From Solirubrum sp044628455 (GTDB lineage Bacteria > Bacteroidota > Bacteroidia > Cytophagales > Hymenobacteraceae), in the NCBI RefSeq assembly GCF_044628455.1, contig NZ_JBIYZW010000005.1, forward strand, positions 25,932 through 89,931: a DNA stretch of 64,000 nt, read 5' to 3'. The notes under the pieces were generated by a model. The model worked only from the letters and a program-made list of their open reading frames with translations, did no database searches and had not been told where the DNA came from. A program made the position numbers and the translations under genes. Below are positions 18,281 through 26,169 of this stretch, in pieces; the stretch's first letter is position 1; each line of letters opens with the position of its first letter.

Positions 18281-18892
18281 ATGGCTCTTTTTACTGAACA
18301 ACAATTAATTAACCGGGTAAGTCGCCAGCAGATTACTGGCCTAGCCGGCTATGATATGAGCCGAAAGGCTCAAGTTCTTCTTAGCAAAACCCGAAATTTC
18401 CAGAATACCCCTCAGGGACGCTTGAAGAGTTATGACATCTTCTTGTCTCACAGTACGAACGACGCGCAGAAGGTAGCTGGCCTTAAGCTGTTGCTAGAAG
18501 ACATGGGCTACAGCGTGTACGTGGATTGGATTGAGGACCCTCAGCTGGACCGCACCAACGTGACCAAGGACACAGCCGCCGTCCTCAGGGGCCGGATGCA
18601 TACCTGTCGGTCGTTGTTCTACGCTTTTTCGGAGCACTCCGGCGGCTCCAAATGGATGCCGTGGGAGCTGGGCTACTTTGACGGCATCAAGCAAATGGCC
18701 GCCGTACTGCCAATCCGGGCGGGCAGCACGGCTTCGGATTCTTTTCAGGGCACCGAATACCTGGGCCTGTACCATTACATTACCGTCGGCGACGACACGA
18801 CGGGTCGGCGGGGGCTGTGGGTGCGGGAGAGCGTCACCAAGTACATCGTCTACGAAGAATGGCTTAAAAGTTCCCAACCAATCCAACGCTAA
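18281..18892 (+). CDS. TIR-domain protein, first gene of Thoeris locus
   Basis: 203 residues from the ATG at 18281 (three codons of open frame precede it). A ~50-residue N-terminal extension is followed by a TIR domain: YDIFLSHSTNDAQKV (beta-A and box 1), VYVDWIEDP, and the region SKWMPWELGYFDG, whose Glu is the expected NADase catalytic residue. TIR proteins of this kind make NAD-derived signals or degrade NAD. It ends 4 bp before the ThsA gene. It belongs to a different TIR subtype (SHSTND, WELGYFDG) from the ThsB-type proteins downstream, so the locus combines two TIR kinds. Confidence 0.88.
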   Translation: MALFTEQQLINRVSRQQITGLAGYDMSRKAQVLLSKTRNFQNTPQGRLKSYDIFLSHSTNDAQKVAGLKLLLEDMGYSVYVDWIEDPQLDRTNVTKDTAAVLRGRMHTCRSLFYAFSEHSGGSKWMPWELGYFDGIKQMAAVLPIRAGSTASDSFQGTEYLGLYHYITVGDDTTGRRGLWVRESVTKYIVYEEWLKSSQPIQR

Positions 18893-18896
18893 CCCC

Positions 18897-20339
18897 ATGA
18901 CGCGCGAACAGGAACGATTTATCAAGGAATTCGTCGCGCACCTCTTTGAGGGCGACGCGGCCATCTTCGCGGGGGCCGGGTTGTCGGCCGGGGCAGGCTA
19001 CGTCAACTGGTCAGGGTTGTTGGCCGACATTGCCGATGATTTGGGCTTGCACATCGACCGGGAAACAGACCTGATCTCGCTGGCCCAGTTTCACAGCAAC
19101 GCGCGGGGCCGCAGCAAGCTGAATCATAAGATCCTGGAGGAGTTTACGGCCGAAGCGGAGGAAACAGAAAACCACCGCATCCTGGCTCGGCTGCCGGTGG
19201 CCACTATCTGGACCACAAACTACGACACGCTGCTGGAGGATGCCTTCAAGAAATCCGGCAAGCGACCTGACGTGAAGTACACCGTGCCGCAGTTGGCCAA
19301 CAGCCTGCCCAAGCGCGACGTGACCATCTACAAGATGCACGGCGACGTGAACCACCCCAACGAGGCCATCATCACCAAGGACGATTACGAGAACTACCAC
19401 CGCCGCTTCCAGCCCTACGTGACGGCGCTAAGCAGCGACCTCATCACGAAGACGTTTCTCTTCATCGGCTTCAGCTTCACTGATCCCAACCTGGACTATA
19501 TCTTAAGTCGGGTGCGGATGAATTTTGAAAAAAACTTCAAAAATCACTTCTGCTTCATTCGCCGCATCAAGCTCGGCGATAAAGGCTCTGAGAAGCAGGC
19601 AGACTTCGACTACAACACCCGCCGGCAGCAGCTGATGCTCAACGACTTAAATCGCTTCAACATTCAGGCCGTGATGATTGACGACTATGCTGACATCACA
19701 TCCATCCTAGCCGAGGTGGAGCGACAGTACAAGCGGCGCACCATCCTGCTATCGGGCAGCGCCGAGGAATACGGCTCCTACAGCCGCGAAGAGGCCACGG
19801 GCTTCATCCACAAGCTGAGCGGCGAGCTGATTAAGGCCAATTACACGATAGTCAACGGCTTTGGCTGGGGGGTAGGCAGCGCCGTTATCAACGGGGCGTT
19901 GGAAGTAATTCACAAGCAGCCTGGGAAATTCAGCGAGAGCCAGCTTATCATGCGGCCCTTTCCGCAGTTCGAGACTGGCCAGCAGAAGCTGCCGGAACTG
20001 TGGCACGACTACCGGATGCGGATGACGAGCTACGCCGGCGTAGCCCTATTCATCTTCGGCAACAAGCTGGAAGCGGGCCAGGTGGTGGCGGCTGGTGGGG
20101 TGCGCAAGGAGTTCGACATTGCCCGGCAGCAGGGCTTGGTGCTACTTCCGGTTGGCGCGACCGGTTACATGGCGCGCGAATTGTGGGCAGCGATAACAGC
20201 TGACTACGACGCATATTTCGGCGCTGCGCCGGCTGAGCTGCGCCCGCTCTGGGAGCAACTCGGCGATGAAAGCCAGCCCCTGATGAGCCACATTACCACT
20301 ATCAAGCAAATCCTCACCCTGTTAAACAGCGCACGCTAA
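18897..20339 (+). CDS. thsA: Thoeris effector ThsA (SIR2-STALD)
   Basis: 480 residues from the ATG at 18897; the frame is open upstream but that stretch overlaps the TIR gene. The N-terminal SIR2-like NADase domain has GAGLSAGAGY, TTNYDTLLE (catalytic Asn) and YKMHGDVNHP (catalytic His). The C-terminal STALD/SLOG domain starts at RRTILLSGSAEEYGSY and includes NGFGWGVGSAVINGA and GGVRKEFDIA, the pocket that binds the cyclic ADP-ribose isomer made by ThsB. Domain order and length match type I ThsA. When activated it should deplete cellular NAD+ and abort phage infection. It is spaced 4 bp from the genes on both sides, so it is part of one operon. Confidence 0.92.
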   Translation: MTREQERFIKEFVAHLFEGDAAIFAGAGLSAGAGYVNWSGLLADIADDLGLHIDRETDLISLAQFHSNARGRSKLNHKILEEFTAEAEETENHRILARLPVATIWTTNYDTLLEDAFKKSGKRPDVKYTVPQLANSLPKRDVTIYKMHGDVNHPNEAIITKDDYENYHRRFQPYVTALSSDLITKTFLFIGFSFTDPNLDYILSRVRMNFEKNFKNHFCFIRRIKLGDKGSEKQADFDYNTRRQQLMLNDLNRFNIQAVMIDDYADITSILAEVERQYKRRTILLSGSAEEYGSYSREEATGFIHKLSGELIKANYTIVNGFGWGVGSAVINGALEVIHKQPGKFSESQLIMRPFPQFETGQQKLPELWHDYRMRMTSYAGVALFIFGNKLEAGQVVAAGGVRKEFDIARQQGLVLLPVGATGYMARELWAAITADYDAYFGAAPAELRPLWEQLGDESQPLMSHITTIKQILTLLNSAR

Positions 20340-20343
20340 CCGC

Positions 20344-20832
20344 ATGGCCCGCAACATCTACTTCAGCTTTCACTACCAGCGCGACATCTTCCGGGTGCAG
20401 GTCGTGCGCAACTCGTGGGTTTGCTACCCCTCCAACCGCCACGCCGGCTACTTCGACCGTGGCCTGTGGGAAAAAGCCAAGACGGAGGGGGATGCGGCCA
20501 TTCGCCGCCTGATTGACAACGGTATGCAGCAAACCGGAGTCACGGTGGTACTTATTGGGGCCGAAACGGCTTCCCGGCCCTGGGTGCGCTACGAGATTGA
20601 GCGCAGCATCGAGTTGAGCAAGGGGCTGCTGGGCATTCGCATCCACGGCATCTCGTCGCTACACAATAGCCCCGACTACCCGGGCAGCAACCCGTTTGAT
20701 TTGTATGGGCCTTATTCCGGCAACTCCCTGCGCACTTCGTACTCTGTACCCGTGTATGACTGGATTGCCAACCATGGCTACCAGAACTTTGGCTCCTGGG
20801 TGGAGCAGGCTGCCCTGCGGGCTGGCCGCTAA
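20344..20832 (+). CDS. thsB: Thoeris ThsB-type TIR protein 1
   Basis: A 162-residue ThsB-like protein (DUF1863/TIR-like). It opens with RNIYFSFHYQRDIFRVQVVR and has VTVVLIGAETASRPWVRYEI, where the Glu after WVRY should be the NADase catalytic residue. In Thoeris, ThsB senses phage and makes the cyclic signal that switches on ThsA. It begins 4 bp after thsA. It is short for the family, with no obvious C-terminal domain beyond the TIR-like fold. Confidence 0.88.
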   Translation: MARNIYFSFHYQRDIFRVQVVRNSWVCYPSNRHAGYFDRGLWEKAKTEGDAAIRRLIDNGMQQTGVTVVLIGAETASRPWVRYEIERSIELSKGLLGIRIHGISSLHNSPDYPGSNPFDLYGPYSGNSLRTSYSVPVYDWIANHGYQNFGSWVEQAALRAGR

Positions 20833-20874
20833 ACCGGCGCATCCTTCTCCTGTGGTTTTAGTAAGCAGCATCGA

Positions 20875-21525
20875 ATGGCTCGGCGGGTTTTCTTTAGCTT
20901 CCACTACGAGGACGTGAAGTCGTTCCGCGTAAACGTGGTGCGCAACAGCAATTTCTTTAAACTTAAAAATGATGCTTCGCGCATTATCGATGCCTCGCTA
21001 TGGGAAAAGGCTCGCCTCAAGGGCACGGCGAACCTCAAAGAACTTATCGATACCAGCTTGGTAGGCTCTTCGGTCACGGCCGTGCTCATTGGCAGCGCTA
21101 CTCACAGCCGTCGCTGGGTGAAGTACGAATTAGTCAAAAGCTTCATGAAGGGCAATGCCATTTTGGGCATTCACCTCAATCGCATCCGGGAGCGCACAAC
21201 GGGCCTAATTACCCGCAAGGGTCTCAACCCGCTGGAGCGGCTGGCCATCTACGTGCCCGACGACTACCGGCAGCTGACCTTTCTGGAACTGGTCGATGGC
21301 CGCTGGCAGGAATTTGCTCTATGCCCAACGGTAGCGAACCGGGAACGCAACACGGTGCTGTTCGAGGAATCTTGGCGAGCGTGGTTTGGCCGTGTTAGGG
21401 ATAGTGAGCGCATCATCCGGTTTTCCGACTTGTTCGAGACCTATTGCTGGATAAAGGATGATGGTTACTACAACCTAGCCGATTGGATTGAAGCGGCTCA
21501 TGAACTGCGTATTTGTTCAGTTTAA
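20875..21525 (+). CDS. Thoeris ThsB-type TIR protein 2
   Basis: 216 residues, clearly paralogous to the preceding protein: RRVFFSFHYEDVKSFRVNVV, DASLWEKARLKG, VTAVLIGSATHSRRWVKYEL (putative catalytic Glu) and AILGIHLNRI. An extra ~50-residue C-terminal region is absent from the first copy. Multiple ThsB genes next to one ThsA are a known Thoeris feature, each thought to answer to different phages. It follows the first ThsB by 42 bp and has its own ATG start in good context. Confidence 0.87.
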   Translation: MARRVFFSFHYEDVKSFRVNVVRNSNFFKLKNDASRIIDASLWEKARLKGTANLKELIDTSLVGSSVTAVLIGSATHSRRWVKYELVKSFMKGNAILGIHLNRIRERTTGLITRKGLNPLERLAIYVPDDYRQLTFLELVDGRWQEFALCPTVANRERNTVLFEESWRAWFGRVRDSERIIRFSDLFETYCWIKDDGYYNLADWIEAAHELRICSV

Positions 21526-21799
21526 TAGCTTTTGCGAAAAGACATTATTCTAAGTTGTTTACAACTATGCGAATGTTAACTAGATGCTGCGTTACACTAA
21601 TTGGGTCGACACTGATTTGTTCAAAACTATCCAGCGGTTAGTCGTTGATTTAAAAGTTGCCCGGTTTGGCTCGTCTCAATGGGATCAAGCTATTATTGTA
21701 TCCACCGGATGTTTTACCAGGTGGTCGAAAATAAGGGGTATCCGCGTCTTGGTCTCCCCGAAAGACCGACAACTGCGCTGCCTAGGAAAATAAATAAGT
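21526..21799. other. Intergenic gap before pyrophosphorylase-like gene
   Basis: 274 bp of lower GC with a probable promoter for the next three-gene set. A 69-codon frame (21584-21793) and an overlapping 62-codon frame exist, but neither resembles a known protein and they conflict with each other, so I do not call them genes. Confidence 0.45.
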
Positions 21800-22804
21800 A
21801 TGCTAATTGGTCGAAAGAAGCCGCAAAAGTCCAAACTGTACGAGCATTATTGGTACTTCGCGGCTAAGCGGCAAGATGTTTTCTTGAAGCGTCTCGAAAA
21901 ACCTACCGGTCCTTGGACGAGTGACCCGGTGCTGAATAGCTACCGGTTTACCAACGTCTTCCGCGCCCTAGACCGGGTAACCCAATACCTTATCGGGATA
22001 CAAGCGGAGCAGCAGGATTCCCGCAACGTCTTGTTCAATACGCTGCTTTTCAAGCTATTCAATAAGATTGAAACTTACCGCTACCTGGAGCGGGCGCTGG
22101 GGCCGCTCCGCGCTGAGGAATTTGACCTAGCCCGCTACGACGAGCTGCTGACCTACCGTATGGCGGCCGGGCACACCATCTACTCGGGAGCCTACATTAT
22201 GCCCTCGGCAGGGCGGGTGTACGGTCACAAGCTCAAACATACGAACCACTTGGCGCTGCTGGCGCAAATGCTGGCCGACAGACTGGAAGAGCGTGTGCAG
22301 GCGTGTCAGACCCTGAAAGAAGTGTACGACTTGCTCATTGCCTATCCCTCGCTCGGCAAGTTTCTGGCTTTTCAGTACGCCATAGACTTGAACTACAGCT
22401 CGCTCACGGACTTCTCCGAGATGGATTTCGTAGTAGCCGGCCCCGGTGCTATCAATGGCATTCACAAGTGCTTTTCCTCGCTGGGCGACTACAGCTACGA
22501 GGAGGTCATCCGGCTGATGACGGAAGAGCAGGAAGCGGAGTGTGCCCGGCTGGGGCTGACCGCTCCTAGCCTATACGGGCGACCGTTGCAACTTATTGAC
22601 TGTCAAAATTTATTTTGCGAGGTGGATAAATACCTGCGGGTCACTCACCCGGAAACGGTCAGCGCTGGTGGGCAGAAACGAATCAAGCAGCGGTTTACCG
22701 CTAGTACAGAGCCGCTTACTTATCTTTTCCCCCCTAAGTGGGGACTAACTCAATCTACTAGTATAGAATGGCCTCAACCAGCAATCGCCGACATCTTTTC
22801 ATAA
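21800..22804 (+). CDS. Alpha-glutamyl/putrescinyl thymine pyrophosphorylase-like protein
   Basis: A 334-residue protein that I recognise as the aGPT-pyrophosphorylase family (earlier labelled 5-hmdU DNA kinase helical domain). Hallmarks are YEHYWYFAAKRQDVF, SYRFTNVFRALDRVTQYL, LLFKLFNKIETY, YSGAYIMPSAGRVYGHK, DFVVAGPGAINGIHKCF and RPLQLIDCQNLFCEVDKY. The family has a DNA-glycosylase-like helical fold and was predicted to act in hypermodified-thymine synthesis in phages. No hmdU kinase or thymidylate-hydroxymethylase is nearby, so here it may recognise or process modified thymine rather than make it. Its 3' end overlaps the next TIR gene by 37 bp, which implies coupling. Confidence 0.8.
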   Translation: MLIGRKKPQKSKLYEHYWYFAAKRQDVFLKRLEKPTGPWTSDPVLNSYRFTNVFRALDRVTQYLIGIQAEQQDSRNVLFNTLLFKLFNKIETYRYLERALGPLRAEEFDLARYDELLTYRMAAGHTIYSGAYIMPSAGRVYGHKLKHTNHLALLAQMLADRLEERVQACQTLKEVYDLLIAYPSLGKFLAFQYAIDLNYSSLTDFSEMDFVVAGPGAINGIHKCFSSLGDYSYEEVIRLMTEEQEAECARLGLTAPSLYGRPLQLIDCQNLFCEVDKYLRVTHPETVSAGGQKRIKQRFTASTEPLTYLFPPKWGLTQSTSIEWPQPAIADIFS

Positions 22805-23262
22805 GCCATCACCACCAGGACGATGCGGAAGTAACCAAGCTCACGCAGCTGCTGGCTGGCAAAGGCTACGACGTGCGCAACAGCTCCGTGCGCATGAAGC
22901 CCGAAAACCAGCGCCGCATGGAGAAGAAGCTCGTAAGTGAGGCAGTTATCCAACGTATTCTCAGCATCAAGATTACTTGGGCCAGCACCGTCGTCGTGCT
23001 CATCGGTAAAGACACGCACACCCGGCCGTGGGTGAACTGGGAAATCGACAAGGCAAACGAGCAGGGTAAGCGCATCGTGGGCGTATACGCCCGCGGCGGT
23101 ACGGAGGCGGACATTCCGCCCAGCCTGGAGAAGTACGGCTCGGCTATCGTTGGCTGGAATACGAACAGCATCATGGCCGCAATTGACGGAACCAACGAGT
23201 TCCAGCAGCCCAATGGCACGCCCCGCGTTCCACCCACGCCAGCCAGCTCGTACACCTGCTGA
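22768..23262 (+). CDS. ThsB-like TIR protein 3
   Basis: A 164-residue TIR-like protein: RHLFISHHHQDDAEVTKLTQ, TVVVLIGKDTHTRPWVNWEI (Glu after WVNW as likely catalytic residue) and KRIVGVYARGG. It is closer to ThsB than to the first TIR protein but diverges from the other two copies. It lies between the pyrophosphorylase-like gene (37-bp overlap) and the Nmad2 gene (1-bp gap), which suggests it works with them. It may still signal to the ThsA encoded 2.4 kb upstream. Confidence 0.85.
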   Translation: MASTSNRRHLFISHHHQDDAEVTKLTQLLAGKGYDVRNSSVRMKPENQRRMEKKLVSEAVIQRILSIKITWASTVVVLIGKDTHTRPWVNWEIDKANEQGKRIVGVYARGGTEADIPPSLEKYGSAIVGWNTNSIMAAIDGTNEFQQPNGTPRVPPTPASSYTC

Positions 23263-23263
23263 T

Positions 23264-23905
23264 ATGAGCCGGGTCTACCTCTATGTAGTAGATAGGGACT
23301 TGGGCTTCGCGCCCAACCCCTACCACGGCATTTGCAGCTTGGCCACGTGTAAGCCCACCATTCGCAACACCGCCCAAGTTGGCGACTGGGTAGTGGGGAT
23401 CGGAGGGGGGCGGCTAAACGCAACTGGCCGGTGCGTGTACGCGATGCAGGTCACCGCTAAAGTCACCTTCAATCAGTACTGGACAAACCCAGCCTACCAA
23501 GATAAAAAGCCTGTGCGCAATGGCAGCAAGAAGATGATGTTGGGCGACAACATCTACTTCCGCGACCAGACCGAACAGTGGCACCAGGCTCCCTCGCACC
23601 ACAGCAACGTCGACGGCTCGATTAACACTGACAACCGCGACCGCGACACGCAGTCAGCTTATGTCCTGCTCTCGACCCGGTTTTACTACTTTGGCAGCGC
23701 GGCGGTGGATATTCCAGACGGCCTGTTGCAGGAGCTAGGCTATAAAAATGGCCGCGGGCACCGGGTCTACTCGCTGGAGGATGCCAGTAGGCTGATAGCC
23801 TGGATAGAGGGCCATGCGGAGGCTTACAACAAAGTGGTAGCCGACCCTTTCAATTTTGATAAAAGTGCCGCGCACTATTCCGTTAAAACCAACCGCATGA
23901 CCTGA
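23264..23905 (+). CDS. Nmad2-family (nucleotide modification associated domain 2) protein
   Basis: 213 residues from the ATG at 23264; the frame runs upstream into the TIR gene but the conserved start is MSRVYLYVVDRDLGFAPNP. Further hallmarks are CSLATCKPTIRNTAQVGDWV, VYAMQVTAKVTFNQYW, GDNIYFRDQTEQWHQ and FYYFGSAAVDIP. Nmad domains were predicted from their neighbours to bind or modify altered bases or nucleotides; their activity is not known. It is separated by 1 bp from the TIR gene and ends 31 bp from the convergent SLOG gene. Confidence 0.83.
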   Translation: MSRVYLYVVDRDLGFAPNPYHGICSLATCKPTIRNTAQVGDWVVGIGGGRLNATGRCVYAMQVTAKVTFNQYWTNPAYQDKKPVRNGSKKMMLGDNIYFRDQTEQWHQAPSHHSNVDGSINTDNRDRDTQSAYVLLSTRFYYFGSAAVDIPDGLLQELGYKNGRGHRVYSLEDASRLIAWIEGHAEAYNKVVADPFNFDKSAAHYSVKTNRMT

Positions 23906-23936
23906 CAGCCACTACTTGTGCGGCCGCCTTGCTGAT

Positions 23937-24509
23937 CTACAAAAAGGCTAACTGCTTGCGAAACAGAGACAGGTAGGAGTAGCGGCGGCTGAGCATCGGG
24001 TCAAAAGCATCGGGCTGGCGGTCGAAGATGATCTTAGCCGCTCCACCAGTCGTGGCCACGGGTAGTGTAGGGGCATCCGGCTGGTGCTCTTGGAAGAGAC
24101 GGAATTCCTCTTCAACCCCTTCCATACCACCGATGAAGATGCCCGCTTCAAACGTGTGCTCGGTCAGCATACGCCGCCGCATCTCGGCCAGGCTGGTTTC
24201 CCGGTCGGGTGTACCCTCGGTTACTACCACGGTCTCAAACACGGCATTACTTTCCGGGAAGCGTCCAGCGAAGAAGGCGGATTGGTACAAGACCACCTTA
24301 TGCTGAGTCGAAATATTCAGCCCTTCCGCAATAACCCGTATCATCGGCGTAATGGCCGGATGGCCGCCCCACACTAGCGTGGCGCTTGGCAGCACCAGCG
24401 TGGCCAAGGCCCGAACGGCCTCCCGAATGGCCACGACATCGGCCGTGCGGTAGTACTGCTGGTTGCGCTGCGGGTCCGGCACGCTAGCCGAAAGAAATAC
24501 CTTTTTCAT
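23937..24509 (-). CDS. SLOG-superfamily protein paired with TIR
   Basis: 190 residues from the ATG at 24509; the open frame above it overlaps the TIR gene. A Rossmann-like SLOG domain is suggested by KKVFLSASVPDP at the start, LVWGGHPAITPMI, AGIFIGGMEGVEEEF and PVATTGGAAKIIF. SLOG domains bind nucleotide-derived ligands and are the sensing part of ThsA. The gene overlaps the TIR gene by ATGA and should be co-translated, so the pair probably forms a signal maker plus receiver. No separate effector domain is visible, so the output is unknown. Confidence 0.75.
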   Translation of the reverse strand: MKKVFLSASVPDPQRNQQYYRTADVVAIREAVRALATLVLPSATLVWGGHPAITPMIRVIAEGLNISTQHKVVLYQSAFFAGRFPESNAVFETVVVTEGTPDRETSLAEMRRRMLTEHTFEAGIFIGGMEGVEEEFRLFQEHQPDAPTLPVATTGGAAKIIFDRQPDAFDPMLSRRYSYLSLFRKQLAFL

Positions 24510-25678
24510 AAGCTGGAGAGCCACTGTTTGACCTTGGCGATGCGCACGGATTTTATTGGCAGATGGCCGTCGAGCCACTGCAGGTGCTGCTGCCACTTTT
24601 GCCGCAGATTATTGTCATCATAGAGTAGGATAGCCCCCTCGCTGGACGAATTACCCACGGCCTCCAAAATTTCCCCGACCTCCTGGTACCGCAAGGCTTC
24701 GGGCACACCCACAGTCGGGATGGCCGCTACCTCTTTGTGGGGAGTCTTAATAAGCACGTACTGCTGCGGCTGAAGTACTACCTCGAAGTTCAACTCGTCG
24801 GCCGTCAGCTTTAACTCGCTCACGAGGTTATGGTACCGGGCCGACAGCGACCTGGCCCGAAGTGATTCCGCCAGCGTGGTTATGCTCGCAACAGTGGCAT
24901 CGGTCAGGGTTTCCATGCCGTTAGCATCGGTCGATACATCGGCGCTGGATAGGTAAATCCGCTCGCACAGGGCGGAAGCCGGGTCAGGCTGGTGGCCGGG
25001 CCATATCACTTGGATGATCCCGATGGACATTGCTGAAGCCCGGGCCAGTTCCGCGCTCGTCCACCGGCTCTGCATATAGCCGGGAGTATCTAGGAGCACG
25101 ACCACGTCCGTATCGCTCAGCTTATGCCAGAGTACTTCCTGGAATGGTTCGCCTGGCCGGATGCTGACTGTATCCAGAAATACGTCGAAGCCACTGCCGT
25201 CGAGATGCTCGTAGAGCTGGATGGCGGCAGCGCGTGAATCCAGCCGCCTGTAGCTGATAAAGAGCTTGCGCGTCCGGCGCAGCAGATTCAGGACTTCTAG
25301 CACGACGCTAGTAATGGCCGCAATGCCTCCCGAAGCGGCTTTTAATTCGAGGCCGTTGACCGGATACAGGCACTCGGGAACGAGCGACTGGTAGCTAGTT
25401 AGATTGTTTACCACCGGGATAATCATAAACCCTGCGTCCACGACCTTCTGCGCTGCCTCGATTGCGTCGGCGGGTAAGGTAGGGGTGCCGAAGAAAACGG
25501 CTACGAGTGGGGCGGACTCCACAAAAGAGTTCAGCGTATCTGCGTAGAGTATCTTGACATGGGTAGACGGGTCGATACCTAATTCGGCTACCCTAGCAAG
25601 TAAATCGGCTTGGAGCGCCGCCATATCAGCCGAGCCTACTTCCCCTAATAAGGCAACTTGGTAGGGTATAATATTCAT
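24506..25678 (-). CDS. TIR-domain protein with N-terminal Rossmann-like domain
   Basis: 390 residues from the ATG at 25678; 25 extra upstream codons look non-coding. Residues 1-130 form a strand-helix region (PYQVALLGEV, VKILYADTLNSF, LVAVFFGTP) that I do not recognise. The TIR domain follows at about 140-240: TRKLFISYRRLDSRAAAIQL, FDVFLDTVSIRPGEPF, DVVVLLDTPGYMQSRW and TSAELARAS with the likely catalytic Glu. The ~140-residue C-terminus is unrecognised. It forms a two-gene operon with the SLOG protein and converges on the Nmad2 gene. It is an independent TIR signalling unit beside Thoeris. Confidence 0.83.
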   Translation of the reverse strand: MNIIPYQVALLGEVGSADMAALQADLLARVAELGIDPSTHVKILYADTLNSFVESAPLVAVFFGTPTLPADAIEAAQKVVDAGFMIIPVVNNLTSYQSLVPECLYPVNGLELKAASGGIAAITSVVLEVLNLLRRTRKLFISYRRLDSRAAAIQLYEHLDGSGFDVFLDTVSIRPGEPFQEVLWHKLSDTDVVVLLDTPGYMQSRWTSAELARASAMSIGIIQVIWPGHQPDPASALCERIYLSSADVSTDANGMETLTDATVASITTLAESLRARSLSARYHNLVSELKLTADELNFEVVLQPQQYVLIKTPHKEVAAIPTVGVPEALRYQEVGEILEAVGNSSSEGAILLYDDNNLRQKWQQHLQWLDGHLPIKSVRIAKVKQWLSSL

Positions 25679-26028
25679 ACGATTGTGCGAGGAAACACCT
25701 AAGCAACTCAACAGATTGCCACGCGAAAATAGTGGTACCAGGTCCGACGACAAGCTTTACCGCAGCCTTTATACTTTCTGGAAAAGCATCTCAGCTTCTT
25801 AGCTGTATTTAAAAAGGTTGAATAAAAACTAATCGACATCTTCTCAATCCCAACTGCTGCTGGTAAAGATCAATGCTACCCTCACTCCCGACTCTGATTG
25901 TCACCGTTTGGTGCACCGATATCCCCGCCACTGGGGCGGCATTGGAGGGCTGACCACGGAGCGCAGAATTCGTCTCACCTAGGAATAGAAGTCGATTTAG
26001 GTTTGTCGGGTCTATGTTTTTAACTCAA
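25679..26028. other. Upstream region of TIR-SLOG operon
   Basis: 350 bp of lower-GC sequence carrying the promoter for the minus-strand TIR-SLOG genes. No protein is recognisable. It ends at the right-hand dif-like palindromes. Confidence 0.5.
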
Positions 26029-26067
26029 AACTTAGTACCGATAAGTAAGTATTATCGGTACTAAGTT
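26029..26067. promoter_or_regulatory. dif-like palindrome R1
   Basis: Perfect inverted repeat with 16-bp arms (AACTTAGTACCGATAA and its complement) around the 7-bp spacer GTAAGTA. The inner CCGATAA/TTATCGG is identical to the L2 site, and the spacer read on the minus strand (TACTTAC) matches the L1 spacer CTCTTAC at 5 of 7 bases. It lies at the right edge of the defence island. Confidence 0.55.
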
Positions 26068-26082
26068 GATTGACCGGATAGT

Positions 26083-26117
26083 CTATCCATCGGTAATTGT
26101 GGGTTATCGATACTGAT
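26083..26117. promoter_or_regulatory. dif-like palindrome R2, degenerate
   Basis: Inner arms ATCGGTAA and TTATCGAT around a 7-bp spacer TTGTGGG; outer arm bases no longer pair well. Together with R1 it forms a tandem pair (centres 52 bp apart), mirroring the L1/L2 pair at the left edge. It ends 13 bp before an IS3-family element. Confidence 0.4.
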
Positions 26118-26169
26118 TTAGCTGCGCTGTGACCTCCTCCCAATTGCTGGACCGCCCAAAACTAGAGGT

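Noticed and set aside
21584..21793. 69-codon frame before the pyrophosphorylase-like gene
   Set aside because: No recognisable features, and an overlapping frame of similar quality exists; it may just be leader sequence.
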